Positions 6,847 to 14,177 of a DNA stretch of 34,016 bases are shown piece by piece. The notes beneath the pieces are model-generated. The model was not told the origin of the DNA. It did no database searches and was given only the letters and a program-made list of their open reading frames with translations. Positions within the stretch are counted from its first letter, which is position 1; the number at the start of each line of letters is the position of its first letter. Source of the stretch: Clostridia bacterium. GTDB lineage: Bacteria; Bacillota; Clostridia; Oscillospirales; Acutalibacteraceae. Both the position numbers and the translations under genes were made by a program. The stretch is taken from the NCBI GenBank assembly GCA_017623315.1, contig JAGAPJ010000020.1, positions 1 to 34,016 on the forward strand, read 5' to 3'.

Positions 6847-7359
6847 CTAATTCTTTAAAATGATTTTCGTAAACTTCCAATGATATTTTGCCGCCAGAAG
6901 CCTTATAATTACTATTATAGGTGTTGCAACAATAATTGCAATAATTTTATTACCATTTATTCTAATCAGGTAATATATAGTGCTTCCAATAATAGATGCC
7001 AACGCATATATGTTTCTTTAAAATGTATTGTGCGCTGTCTACAAAATATCGCGTATTATGCCACCGCCAATTCCTGTAAGGAATCCCATAGAAATTGAAA
7101 ACACTGCATATCTAAAAAGCCCGACTTATATGCCATTTCGGTACCAATTGCCGAAAATGTTGCAAGACCCACCGCATCAAAAAAAGTTGTTTATGCTTTC
7201 TATGTGTTTTTCAAAAGATTCAAACTTGTTAGCATAGAAATAAGATACAATAAAAACAACAATAGAGGTTATTGTAGCAATTACTAAAAGAATAATGTTT
7301 GAAAATATGTTTGCTGGAGTTTTGCCCAAGAACAAATCTCTCATTATCCCTCCACCAAC
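6847..7359 (-). pseudogene. Degraded glycine transporter / TRIC-like (UPF0126, YicG family) gene
   Basis: Joining the reading frames recovers a UPF0126-type membrane protein. The first half begins VGGGIMRDLFLGKTPANIF, continues with a hydrophobic helix and then DAVGLATFSAIGTEMAYKSG. The second half has ISMGFLTGIGGGIIRDIL and ends in YALASIIGSTIYYLI, IIAIIVATPIIVIIRLLAAK and stop at 6847. The pair of GGG-IxRD loops marks the family. Damage: the first 45 or so codons before the first GGG are missing right after kbl; one frameshift lies in a run of seven T near 7160; a second lies near 7090-7100; and there are in-frame TAG and TAA codons after GGGIIRDIL. The family includes proteins annotated as glycine transporters, which fits its place behind kbl and tdh, enzymes that make glycine. 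Confidence 0.85.
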
Positions 7360-7378
7360 ATAATCTTTTTAATATGGA

Positions 7379-8560
7379 TTAAAGGCCCATTTCCTCTTTC
7401 ACTTCTTTAAAGCATTTTACAATATAGTTTATATCATCTTCACTTAAAGCCGCAGACATCTGGGTTCTTATTCTTGCCTTGCCGCGAGGAACAACAGGAT
7501 ATGAAAATGCAACCACATAAACACCTTTATCCATCATACGTTTAGCCATTTCTACAGCTTTATGTTCATCATAAAGCATAACCGGAATAATCGGTGTACC
7601 ACCATCAATAACATCTAAGCCAATTTCTTTGATTTTCTGAGCAAATAGCTTTGTATTATTAAACAATTTTTCTCTAATAGATGTATCACTTTCCAACATT
7701 TCCAGAACCTTTAACGAACCCGCCGCAACTGCAGGCGCTAATGTGTTGGAGAAAAGGTATGGACGAGAACGTTGACGTAATAAGTCAATAATTTCTTGTC
7801 TACCAGATGTAAAGCCGCCCGATGCACCACCAAGAGCCTTACCAAAGGTTCCGGTAATAATGTCTACTCTGCCACTAACATCACAGTGTTCGGGTGTACC
7901 TCTACCGGTGTCGCCCATAAAGCCAACAGCGTGGCTGTCGTCTACCATAACAAGTGCATCATACTCGTCAGCAAGGTCGCAAATGCTTTTAAGATCAGCA
8001 ACGATACCGTCCATTGAAAAGACACCATCTGTTGCAATAAGCTTTATGCGGCAGTCCTTTGCTTCTTCGAGCTTCGCACGAAGATCATCCATATTATTAT
8101 TCTTATAACGGAATCTTTTCGCTTTGCAAAGACGAACGCCGTCAATAATACTTGCATGGTTGAGTTCATCACTTATAACTGCATCTTCTTCGGTGAGAAG
8201 TGTTTCAAAAAGACCACCATTAGCATCAAAGCAAGAAGAATAAAGAATAGTATCTTCCGTGCCCAAAAAAGCGCTTAATTTATTTTCTAAATTCTTATGT
8301 AATTCTTGTGTTCCGCATATAAATCTTACGGATGAAAGACCATAGCCATAGCTGTCATAACTTTCTTTTGCAGCGTTAATAATGTCGGGATTATTACCAA
8401 GACCCAAATAATTATTAGCGCACATATTAATAACTTGTTTACCATCCGAGAGCTTTACCTTTGCACCCTGTGGGGTTGTAATAATTTTTTCGCTTTTAGT
8501 AAGACCTTCTTTTTCTATTGTCTCACATGTTTCTTTAAAATATTTAAGTGCAGTTTTCAT
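7379..8560 (-). CDS. kbl: Glycine C-acetyltransferase (2-amino-3-ketobutyrate CoA ligase)
   Basis: PLP enzyme of the alpha-oxoamine synthase family, 393 residues as expected. It cleaves 2-amino-3-oxobutyrate with CoA to glycine and acetyl-CoA, the second step of threonine breakdown. Visible features: NNYLGLGN near residue 50 (substrate loop), [22 protein letters not shown] and the PLP-lysine segment [17 protein letters not shown] at 8560 follows AAGGAGA. Only 11 nt separate it from tdh upstream, so the two are cotranscribed. The transporter remnant follows 19 nt after the stop. Confidence 0.95.
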   Translation of the reverse strand: MKTALKYFKETCETIEKEGLTKSEKIITTPQGAKVKLSDGKQVINMCANNYLGLGNNPDIINAAKESYDSYGYGLSSVRFICGTQELHKNLENKLSAFLGTEDTILYSSCFDANGGLFETLLTEEDAVISDELNHASIIDGVRLCKAKRFRYKNNNMDDLRAKLEEAKDCRIKLIATDGVFSMDGIVADLKSICDLADEYDALVMVDDSHAVGFMGDTGRGTPEHCDVSGRVDIITGTFGKALGGASGGFTSGRQEIIDLLRQRSRPYLFSNTLAPAVAAGSLKVLEMLESDTSIREKLFNNTKLFAQKIKEIGLDVIDGGTPIIPVMLYDEHKAVEMAKRMMDKGVYVVAFSYPVVPRGKARIRTQMSAALSEDDINYIVKCFKEVKEEMGL

Positions 8561-8571
8561 ATCTGTTCTCC

Positions 8572-9606
8572 TTAATCTAATTTTGTCCAGTCAAGAATAA
8601 CCTTGCCACATTTACCACTGTTCATTGCTTCAAAGCCTTTTTCATATTCGGTTATATCTAATCTGTGTGTAATTATCTTTGAAATATCAAGTCCACCCTG
8701 AAGCATAGCTGACATTTTATACCAGGTTTCATGCATTTGTCTGCCGTAGATACCCTTGATAATAAGACCATTGAATATAATCTTTGACCAATCGATTTTA
8801 GTATCGCTTTTCAAAAGACCCAGCAGAGCAATTCTACCACCATGAATCATACAATCAATCATTGTATTAAAGGCAATTTCGCTACCTGACATCTCAAGAC
8901 CTACGTCAAAGCCTTCTTTAATACCGATTTCGCTCATAAATAATTTTAAATCAGTTTTTGCAGTATTTACTGTATATTTGATACCAATTTTTTTTGCAAG
9001 TTCTAATCTCTCATCATTAATATCTGTAATAACAACATGGCGCGCACCTACAAATTTGCAAACAGCGGCTGCCATAATTCCTATGGGGCCTGCGCCTGTA
9101 ATCAGAACATCTTCACCGGCGAGGTCAAAAGAAAGTGCGGTGTGTACTGCGTTACCAAACGGATCAAATATAGAGTACATCTCTTCAGGAATATCTTTTT
9201 CACATCTACGCACATTTTCTTGCGGTATAACCAAGTACTGAGCAAATGCACCGTCGCGGTTTACACCTACACCTATGGTATCCTTGCATAAATGTCCGTT
9301 ACCGGCAAGACAGTTACGACATTTGCCACAAACGATATGTCCTTCACCCGATACTATATCGCCTATACGCCAGTTTTTAACATTGGCACCAAGTTCGACA
9401 ATTTCGCCAACATATTCGTGACCAATCACTCGTGGTGTCTCAATTGTTTTTTGAGACCATTCATCCCAATTGTAGATGTGTAAATCTGTTCCGCATATAG
9501 CTGTTTTATGTATTTTAATTTTTACATCAGTATCAGATACCTGTGGTTCCGGGACATTCTCAAACCATAGACCTTTTTGCGGATACTTTTTAACAAGTGC
9601 TTTCAT
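8572..9606 (-). CDS. tdh: L-threonine 3-dehydrogenase
   Basis: Zinc-dependent medium-chain dehydrogenase of 344 residues that oxidises L-threonine to 2-amino-3-oxobutyrate with NAD+. [13 protein letters not shown] (from about residue 38) has the catalytic-zinc Cys and the Tdh-type signature; [10 protein letters not shown] carries the zinc-binding His-Glu; [15 protein letters not shown] is the four-cysteine structural zinc site; [15 protein letters not shown] is the NAD-binding glycine motif. First gene of the operon with kbl, so the unstable product can pass on directly. ATG at 9606 follows AAAAGGGG. Confidence 0.95.
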   Translation of the reverse strand: MKALVKKYPQKGLWFENVPEPQVSDTDVKIKIHKTAICGTDLHIYNWDEWSQKTIETPRVIGHEYVGEIVELGANVKNWRIGDIVSGEGHIVCGKCRNCLAGNGHLCKDTIGVGVNRDGAFAQYLVIPQENVRRCEKDIPEEMYSIFDPFGNAVHTALSFDLAGEDVLITGAGPIGIMAAAVCKFVGARHVVITDINDERLELAKKIGIKYTVNTAKTDLKLFMSEIGIKEGFDVGLEMSGSEIAFNTMIDCMIHGGRIALLGLLKSDTKIDWSKIIFNGLIIKGIYGRQMHETWYKMSAMLQGGLDISKIITHRLDITEYEKGFEAMNSGKCGKVILDWTKLD

Positions 9607-9670
9607 AATACCATACCCCTTTTGAATATTATTTCAATAACATTTTATCATTTCAATATAAAAAAAGGTA

Positions 9671-9698
9671 ATATTAAAAAACTATCAATATCGTTCAA
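9671..9698 (-). promoter_or_regulatory. Possible promoter of the tdh-kbl operon
   Basis: On the minus strand, TTGAAC (9698-9693), 16 nt, TAATAT (9676-9671), about 65 nt before the tdh ATG. Both boxes deviate from consensus. Confidence 0.4.
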
Positions 9699-9726
9699 AA
9701 AAATATTTACATGAAATTAGTTGCAA

Positions 9727-9756
9727 AAAAGGCTTGACTGATTGGTCAAGCCTTTT
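9727..9756. terminator. Intrinsic terminator after spoVAC
   Basis: AAAAGGCTTGAC (9727-9738) pairs with GTCAAGCCTTTT (9745-9756), 6-nt loop. It starts 3 nt past the spoVAC stop and separates spoVAC from tdh. The core GGCTTGAC is the same as in the terminator at 5018-5046. Confidence 0.88.
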
Positions 9757-9759
9757 GTG

Positions 9760-10206
9760 TTAGAATAAGGTTGTTATCCAATAAATAACCCCGTAAACAA
9801 CACTCGCGACTGTGCCGTAAAGGATTACTGGTCCTGCTATTGTGAACATTTTAGCGCCTACCCCCAATACAAACCCCTCGCTTTTAAATTCAACAGCGGG
9901 AGAAACAACAGCATTTGAAAAACCTGTTATGGGCACTAATGTCCCAGCACCTGCATATTTTGCAATTTTTTCGAATATACCAAGACCTGTTAAAATTGCA
10001 GCAATTGTAATTAGGGTTACAGGCACAAGCATTTTAACAATATCGGGCTTTAAATTGCAGTATTCTGTATATACATACGAAAGCGTTTCCCCTATTGCAC
10101 AAATAAAACCACCAATAAAAAATGCTATAGTACAGTCTTTAAGTTTTGGTGACGGGGGTGATGCCTTTTTTGTCATTTTATCATAAGTTTTTTTATCGGG
10201 TTGCAT
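9760..10206 (-). CDS. spoVAC: Stage V sporulation protein AC
   Basis: Membrane protein of 148 residues, the SpoVA subunit that forms the channel for dipicolinic acid uptake into, and release from, the spore core. It starts MQPDKKTYDKMTKKASPPSP (soluble N-terminal part), then LKDCTIAFFIGGFICAIGE, a helix around LVPVTLITIAAILTGLGIFE, the conserved GAGTLVPITGFSNAVVSPAV segment, and a last part EGFVLGVGAKMFTIAGPVIL with final YWITTLF. The frame opens at 10239, but ATG at 10206 has AAAGAGGTG 7 nt upstream and matches the family start. It lies behind luxS without the usual spoVAD and spoVAE partners. Its last 120 nt are duplicated twice 4 kb away. Confidence 0.92.
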   Translation of the reverse strand: MQPDKKTYDKMTKKASPPSPKLKDCTIAFFIGGFICAIGETLSYVYTEYCNLKPDIVKMLVPVTLITIAAILTGLGIFEKIAKYAGAGTLVPITGFSNAVVSPAVEFKSEGFVLGVGAKMFTIAGPVILYGTVASVVYGVIYWITTLF

Positions 10207-10210
10207 AATA

Positions 10211-10252
10211 AAACACCTCTTTAGTGCTATTTTTTGCACTTTAGAGGTGTTT
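10211..10252 (-). promoter_or_regulatory. Hairpin covering the spoVAC ribosome binding site
   Basis: Arms at 10252-10236 and 10227-10211 match in 15 of 17 positions around an 8-nt A-rich loop. The spoVAC ribosome site AAAGAGGTG (10222-10214) is inside the second arm, and a short T-run follows (TTTTATT). It can be read as a weak terminator for luxS, as a structure hiding the spoVAC ribosome site, or both. Confidence 0.65.
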
Positions 10253-10257
10253 ATTCA

Positions 10258-10722
10258 TTAAGGATAAATTATACGCTTATTTTCTATAAGCTCGGTCTTG
10301 TATTTTTTAATATAAAACTTTGCCATATTTAAGTTTTGTTCGGAAAAGTTTCCACATTCCTCAGGCTTTGCGCCAGGTATTTCACCCTCAAACTCAATTA
10401 TAAAATCACACAAAGCAATAACCTTTTGATAAATATCATTTGAAGTTAAATCGCCAAACATAACAAGGTAACAACCTGTTCTGCAGCCCATTGGACCAAA
10501 GTATACAACCTGTTCCTTAAAATCGCTGTTGCGAAGATATGTTGCAGCAAGGTGTTCGATTGTGTGAAGTGCGGGAACGTCAATAACAGGCTCGCGATTA
10601 GGTGCGGTTATTCTTAAATCAAAGGTTGTAACAGTTACACCGTTACAACTGTCTTTACGGGAAACGTAAAGCCCGGGCAAAAGCTTTAAATGGTCAATTG
10701 TAAAACTTGTAATTTTTTCCAT
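10258..10722 (-). CDS. luxS: S-ribosylhomocysteine lyase
   Basis: Cytosolic metalloenzyme of 154 residues that splits S-ribosylhomocysteine to homocysteine and DPD, the autoinducer-2 precursor, in methyl-cycle recycling. Metal ligands are visible as HTIEH (His53, His57) and the Cys in EECGNF (Cys123); GPMGCRTGCY holds the catalytic cysteine. Length fits the family. It lies 9 nt after the cyclophilin gene stop, and its ribosome site AAAGGTG overlaps that stop codon, so the two are one transcript. Confidence 0.96.
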   Translation of the reverse strand: MEKITSFTIDHLKLLPGLYVSRKDSCNGVTVTTFDLRITAPNREPVIDVPALHTIEHLAATYLRNSDFKEQVVYFGPMGCRTGCYLVMFGDLTSNDIYQKVIALCDFIIEFEGEIPGAKPEECGNFSEQNLNMAKFYIKKYKTELIENKRIIYP

Positions 10723-10731
10723 ATTACACCT

Positions 10732-11328
10732 TTACATTTCAATTATTTCAATGCTTTCAATTGTAACGTCAAACATTGGTTTGTCGTTCATACCAACCTT
10801 GCAGTTAGCAATTTTGTCAACAACGTCCATTCCTTCATAAACCTGACCGAAAACAGTGTGGCGAAAGTCAAGCCAAGGTGTACCGCCCATTTCGGCATAT
10901 GATTTAGCACATTCGGGTGGGAAAGCGTCAGGTAAATCTTCCATTTGCTCTAGCATATTTTGTGGGCAGGTATCAGCTTGAACAATAAAGAACTGACTAC
11001 CGTTAGTATTAGGACCTGCATTAGCCATTGACAAAGCACCGCGAAGGTTGTGTAGTTCGGGTGTGAATTCATCTTTGAATTTTGTGCCCCAAATAGATTC
11101 ACCGCCCATACCGTTACCCATTGGGTCGCCGCCTTGAATCATAAAATCCTTAATAACTCGGTGGAAAATAAGACCATTGTAATAACCGTTTTTAGCGTGT
11201 GTTGTAAAGTTTTCAAAGGTTTTGGGTGTTTCATTTTTGAAAAGCTTAATTTTAATATCACCCATTGTGGTGTGCATAATTGCAACTGTGTCGCCCTTAG
11301 CGGGTTTTTCTAACTGTAAATACGGCAT
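10732..11328 (-). CDS. Cyclophilin-type peptidyl-prolyl isomerase
   Basis: Single-domain cyclophilin of 198 residues that speeds proline cis/trans isomerisation. Conserved pieces: [18 protein letters not shown] (catalytic Arg in FHRV), [11 protein letters not shown] and HTVFGQV. There is no signal peptide, so it is cytosolic. ATG at 11328 follows AGGAGG and is preferred over the upstream ATG at 11370. It is first in a transcript with luxS and diverges from nrdR over a compact shared promoter. Confidence 0.93.
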   Translation of the reverse strand: MPYLQLEKPAKGDTVAIMHTTMGDIKIKLFKNETPKTFENFTTHAKNGYYNGLIFHRVIKDFMIQGGDPMGNGMGGESIWGTKFKDEFTPELHNLRGALSMANAGPNTNGSQFFIVQADTCPQNMLEQMEDLPDAFPPECAKSYAEMGGTPWLDFRHTVFGQVYEGMDVVDKIANCKVGMNDKPMFDVTIESIEIIEM

Positions 11329-11354
11329 AAAAGCCCTCCTAAACTGAAATTTAT

Positions 11355-11391
11355 ACTTGTATTTTACCACTATATATTGTATAATACAAGT
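11355..11391. promoter_or_regulatory. Overlapping divergent promoters of nrdR and the cyclophilin gene
   Basis: Plus strand: TTGTAT (11357-11362), 17 nt, TATAAT (11380-11385) for nrdR. Minus strand: TTGTAT within AATACAAGT (11383-11391 as read on plus), 17 nt, TAAAAT for the cyclophilin gene. The inverted repeat ACTTGTATT/AATACAAGT makes the arrangement almost symmetrical, each -35 overlapping the other promoter's -10. Confidence 0.75.
11367..11382. promoter_or_regulatory. NrdR box (putative operator)
   Basis: CCACTATATATTGTAT matches the known NrdR box consensus acaCwAtATaTwGtgt in 14 of 16 positions and lies between the -35 and -10 of both divergent promoters. Binding here would repress nrdR itself and perhaps the cyclophilin-luxS transcript. 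I see no clear second box at the usual distance. Confidence 0.6.
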
Positions 11392-11429
11392 AAATTATGG
11401 ATAATTTTTAAAATAAGGGGTAATATCTT

Positions 11430-11885
11430 ATGAAATGTCCGTTTTGCAACTACGAAGAAAGCAAAGTAATCGACTCACGCCCTACCGACGAAGGTCAGCG
11501 AATTCGTCGCAGACGTGAATGTCTTCAATGCACCAAGCGCTTCACAACCTACGAAATAATTGAAAGCCTCCCTATTATTGTTATTAAGAAGGACAAGTCA
11601 CGTGAATCCTTTAATCGTGATAAGCTTATGACAGGTCTTTTGCGTGCTTGTGAAAAGCGTCCAGTATCCATTGACCAGCTTGATAATATGATTGATGAAA
11701 TCGAAACCATTATCCAAAATTCGCTTGACCGGGAGGTTAGCAGTGAAAAAATTGGTGAGCTTGTAATGGATAAGCTTAAGGGCATTGACGAGGTTGCTTA
11801 CGTTCGTTTTGCTTCGGTTTACCGTCAGTTTAAGGATATTAACACCTTTATGAACGAGCTTAACAAGCTTTTAGGAAAAGATTAA
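11430..11885 (+). CDS. nrdR: Transcriptional repressor NrdR
   Basis: ATP/dATP-sensing repressor of ribonucleotide reductase genes, 151 residues. The N-terminal zinc ribbon has Cys3 and Cys6 (CPFC) and Cys31 and Cys34 (CLQC), with RIRRRRE between as the DNA-binding part. The ATP-cone follows ([20 protein letters not shown]...). ATG at 11430 follows AAGGGG. An NrdR-box-like site in its own promoter suggests autoregulation. No ribonucleotide reductase gene is in the window. Confidence 0.97.
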   Translation: MKCPFCNYEESKVIDSRPTDEGQRIRRRRECLQCTKRFTTYEIIESLPIIVIKKDKSRESFNRDKLMTGLLRACEKRPVSIDQLDNMIDEIETIIQNSLDREVSSEKIGELVMDKLKGIDEVAYVRFASVYRQFKDINTFMNELNKLLGKD

Positions 11886-11890
11886 TAACT

Positions 11891-11925
11891 ACAAAGGGTA
11901 TTTTTGTAAGTACCCTTTGTTTTTG
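11891..11925 (+). terminator. Intrinsic terminator after nrdR
   Basis: ACAAAGGGTA (11891-11900) pairs with TACCCTTTGT (11911-11920) around a 10-nt loop, followed by TTTT. gltX begins 20 nt further on, so some read-through may feed it; I see no separate good promoter. Confidence 0.8.
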
Positions 11926-11944
11926 AGTTTACAGGAGTTTTTAT

Positions 11945-13594
11945 ATGACAGATTATAACGCACTTGCCGAGCTTCTATTACCGAATATCGACAAAACACC
12001 CGAATACTTCGAAAACCTTTACCCCGCCCGTAATTTACCCGAAGGCGCTAGGGTTGTTCGTGTTGCTCCAAGCCCTACAGGCTATTTGCATTTAGGCACA
12101 CTCTTTGCGGCGCTTGTTAACCGCATTACAGCAACATCATCTGGCGGTGTATTCTTCACCCGTATTGAAGACACCGACAAGAAACGCGAAATTGAGGGCG
12201 GTATTGAAAATATTATTGACGGTCTTAACCGTTTTGGTATCACTATTGATGAAGGCTTTTTCAGTGGTACAAGCGAACGCGGTGATTACGGCCCTTACCA
12301 ACAAAGCCACCGTGCTGATATCTATCAAACCTATGTTAAGGATTTAATTAAAAAAGGCTATGCTTACCCTTGTTTTTGCACCGCTGAGGAATTAGAGGCA
12401 GTTCGTGAAATACAGGAAGCGCAAAAAATTCGCACAGGTTACCACGGCGAATGGGCAAAGCACCGTGATATTACTTTTGAAGAGGCTAAAGCCCTTATAG
12501 ACGAAGGAAAACCCTTTGTAATTCGCCTTAAATCCCCTGGCAATGAAGAAAACAAGGTTGTTTTTGAAGACGGTATTAAGGGTAAAATCGAAATGCCCGA
12601 AAATGACGAGGACTTTGTTCTTTTAAAATCTGACGGTATCCCCACCTACCACTTTGCACACGCTGTGGACGACCATTTAATGCACACCACGCATGTTATG
12701 CGTGGCGACGAATGGATTTCTTCAGTACCGAAGCACATTCAGCTTTTCAAACTTTTAGGCTTTAAGGTGCCGAAATTTGCACACATTTCCCCTATTATGA
12801 AATTGGATAACGGTGCAAAGCGTAAAATTTCAAAGCGTAAGGATCCTGAGGCTGCAGTTCACTTCTTTGCCGAACAAGGCTTCCCGAGCGAAAATGTTAT
12901 CGAATATTTAATGACAATTGCCGCTTCTGATTTTGAAGATTGGCGCCGCTGCAACCCGACTGCATCTTATAAGGACTTTAAGTTTAACTTAAAGAAAATG
13001 AGTGTTTCGGGTGCTTTATTTGATGAAGTTAAATTATTAGATGTTTCTAAAAACCGCATTTGTCTTTTAACAAGCGAACAGGTTTACGATTATGTTACCG
13101 CTTGGGCACAGGAATTTGATAAGGAATTTTATGAAATTTTAGTTAAAAACCCCGACTATACAAAGGCTGTTTTTGCAATTGACCGCGATGTACCCAAACC
13201 CCGTAAGGATATTGCAAAGTGGAACGAAGTTAAGGAATATTTCTCGTATATGTTTAATGAGCTTTACGTTCCCCGCTTTGAAGTGCCCGAAAATATCGCA
13301 AAAGAAGATGCTGTTGCATTTTTAGAAAGCTATAAAGCGGTTTATAACGCTGCTGACGACAAGCAAGAATGGTTTAATAAGATTAAAACAATTGCACCCA
13401 CACTTGGTTTTGCGGCTGAAACCAAAGAATATAAGCAAAACCCCGAAGCCTTTAAGGGTAGCGCAGGTGATTTATCAACCGTTCTTCGTCTAGCAATTAC
13501 AGGCCGCCGCAACACCCCCGACCTTTGCAGTATTATGCAGGTTTTAGGTCAGGATGAGGTTATTAAAAGAGTTGACAATATTATAAATCAATAA
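11945..13594 (+). CDS. gltX: Glutamate-tRNA ligase
   Basis: Class I aminoacyl-tRNA synthetase charging tRNA-Glu. The HIGH-type motif is APSPTGYLHLGTL (from about residue 41) and the KMSKS-type motif is KISKRKDPE (about residue 292). CFCTAEE has the zinc-site cysteines of the connecting domain; a helical anticodon-binding region makes up the C-terminal part. At 549 residues it is longer than the usual 470-490, with about 35 extra residues before the HIGH motif and a longer C-terminal part. Because glnS lies 0.6 kb downstream, this enzyme need not mischarge tRNA-Gln. ATG at 11945 has AGGAG 8 nt upstream. Confidence 0.95.
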   Translation: MTDYNALAELLLPNIDKTPEYFENLYPARNLPEGARVVRVAPSPTGYLHLGTLFAALVNRITATSSGGVFFTRIEDTDKKREIEGGIENIIDGLNRFGITIDEGFFSGTSERGDYGPYQQSHRADIYQTYVKDLIKKGYAYPCFCTAEELEAVREIQEAQKIRTGYHGEWAKHRDITFEEAKALIDEGKPFVIRLKSPGNEENKVVFEDGIKGKIEMPENDEDFVLLKSDGIPTYHFAHAVDDHLMHTTHVMRGDEWISSVPKHIQLFKLLGFKVPKFAHISPIMKLDNGAKRKISKRKDPEAAVHFFAEQGFPSENVIEYLMTIAASDFEDWRRCNPTASYKDFKFNLKKMSVSGALFDEVKLLDVSKNRICLLTSEQVYDYVTAWAQEFDKEFYEILVKNPDYTKAVFAIDRDVPKPRKDIAKWNEVKEYFSYMFNELYVPRFEVPENIAKEDAVAFLESYKAVYNAADDKQEWFNKIKTIAPTLGFAAETKEYKQNPEAFKGSAGDLSTVLRLAITGRRNTPDLCSIMQVLGQDEVIKRVDNIINQ

Positions 13595-13597
13595 ATT

Positions 13598-14149
13598 ATG
13601 TTAATTACTAAAGAACTACTTAAAAACAAATTATTTTCAGAAAATACAAAATCATATTTTTTAGCACTGATAGTCAATATACTTCTGTTTTTTATGATGT
13701 GGCTAAAATTTGAAAACTTAATTTTAGCGATTATTGTTACTTCAATAACATTGTCAATTTGCACAGCATACTTTATTTTATCGCATAAAGCAGAAAAGAA
13801 ATTTAATTTTTCAAATTTGTATCTTGTAGAAGATGTTTTTATAAATTTAACAGTCAAAAAGATACCGCATGTCACGCGTACCAAACGTATGCATTTCCAT
13901 AGATATTATACAATTAAATTTTCAAAAAACGGCATTCACAAATTTCAAAGCTTTGGAAAATTAGAACCCAACGATGATGACCCCAATTATATTACCGCCA
14001 CCTATGCAAAACCCGGCGATAAATACTATATTGCTATATTGGAAAGTAAAGGCAGTAGAAGAATACTGGATTGCTATAATCAAAAATATTTTAAATTAAA
14101 AAATTCTGATTTTGAATTTATTGACGGCAAATATGTTTGTAAACAATAA
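13598..14149 (+). CDS. Unrecognised 183-residue membrane protein
   Basis: Not recognised. Two hydrophobic helices near the N-terminus (FLALIVNILLFFMMW at about 21-35 and ILAIIVTSITLSICTAYFIL at about 43-62) are followed by a basic soluble domain of about 120 residues (KKIPHVTRTKRMHFHRYYTI, FQSFGKLEPNDDDPNYITAT, KYYIAILESKGSRRILDCYN). The soluble part looks like beta strands. It begins 3 nt after the gltX stop with no clear ribosome site, so coupled translation is likely, and it ends 28 nt before glnS. It is more A/T-rich than its neighbours and may be a later arrival between two synthetase genes. Confidence 0.65.
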   Translation: MLITKELLKNKLFSENTKSYFLALIVNILLFFMMWLKFENLILAIIVTSITLSICTAYFILSHKAEKKFNFSNLYLVEDVFINLTVKKIPHVTRTKRMHFHRYYTIKFSKNGIHKFQSFGKLEPNDDDPNYITATYAKPGDKYYIAILESKGSRRILDCYNQKYFKLKNSDFEFIDGKYVCKQ

Positions 14150-14177
14150 TTTAATAAAATGGTTTAAGGTGAAAACT

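Noticed and set aside
6827..6880. Start of the LysR gene at 6880
   Set aside because: The extra 18 codons overlap the end of the degraded transporter in another frame, and a better ribosome site precedes 6826.
6880..7237. Plus-strand open frames of about 70 codons opposite the transporter remnant
   Set aside because: They are antisense shadows; the minus strand clearly holds a decayed membrane protein.
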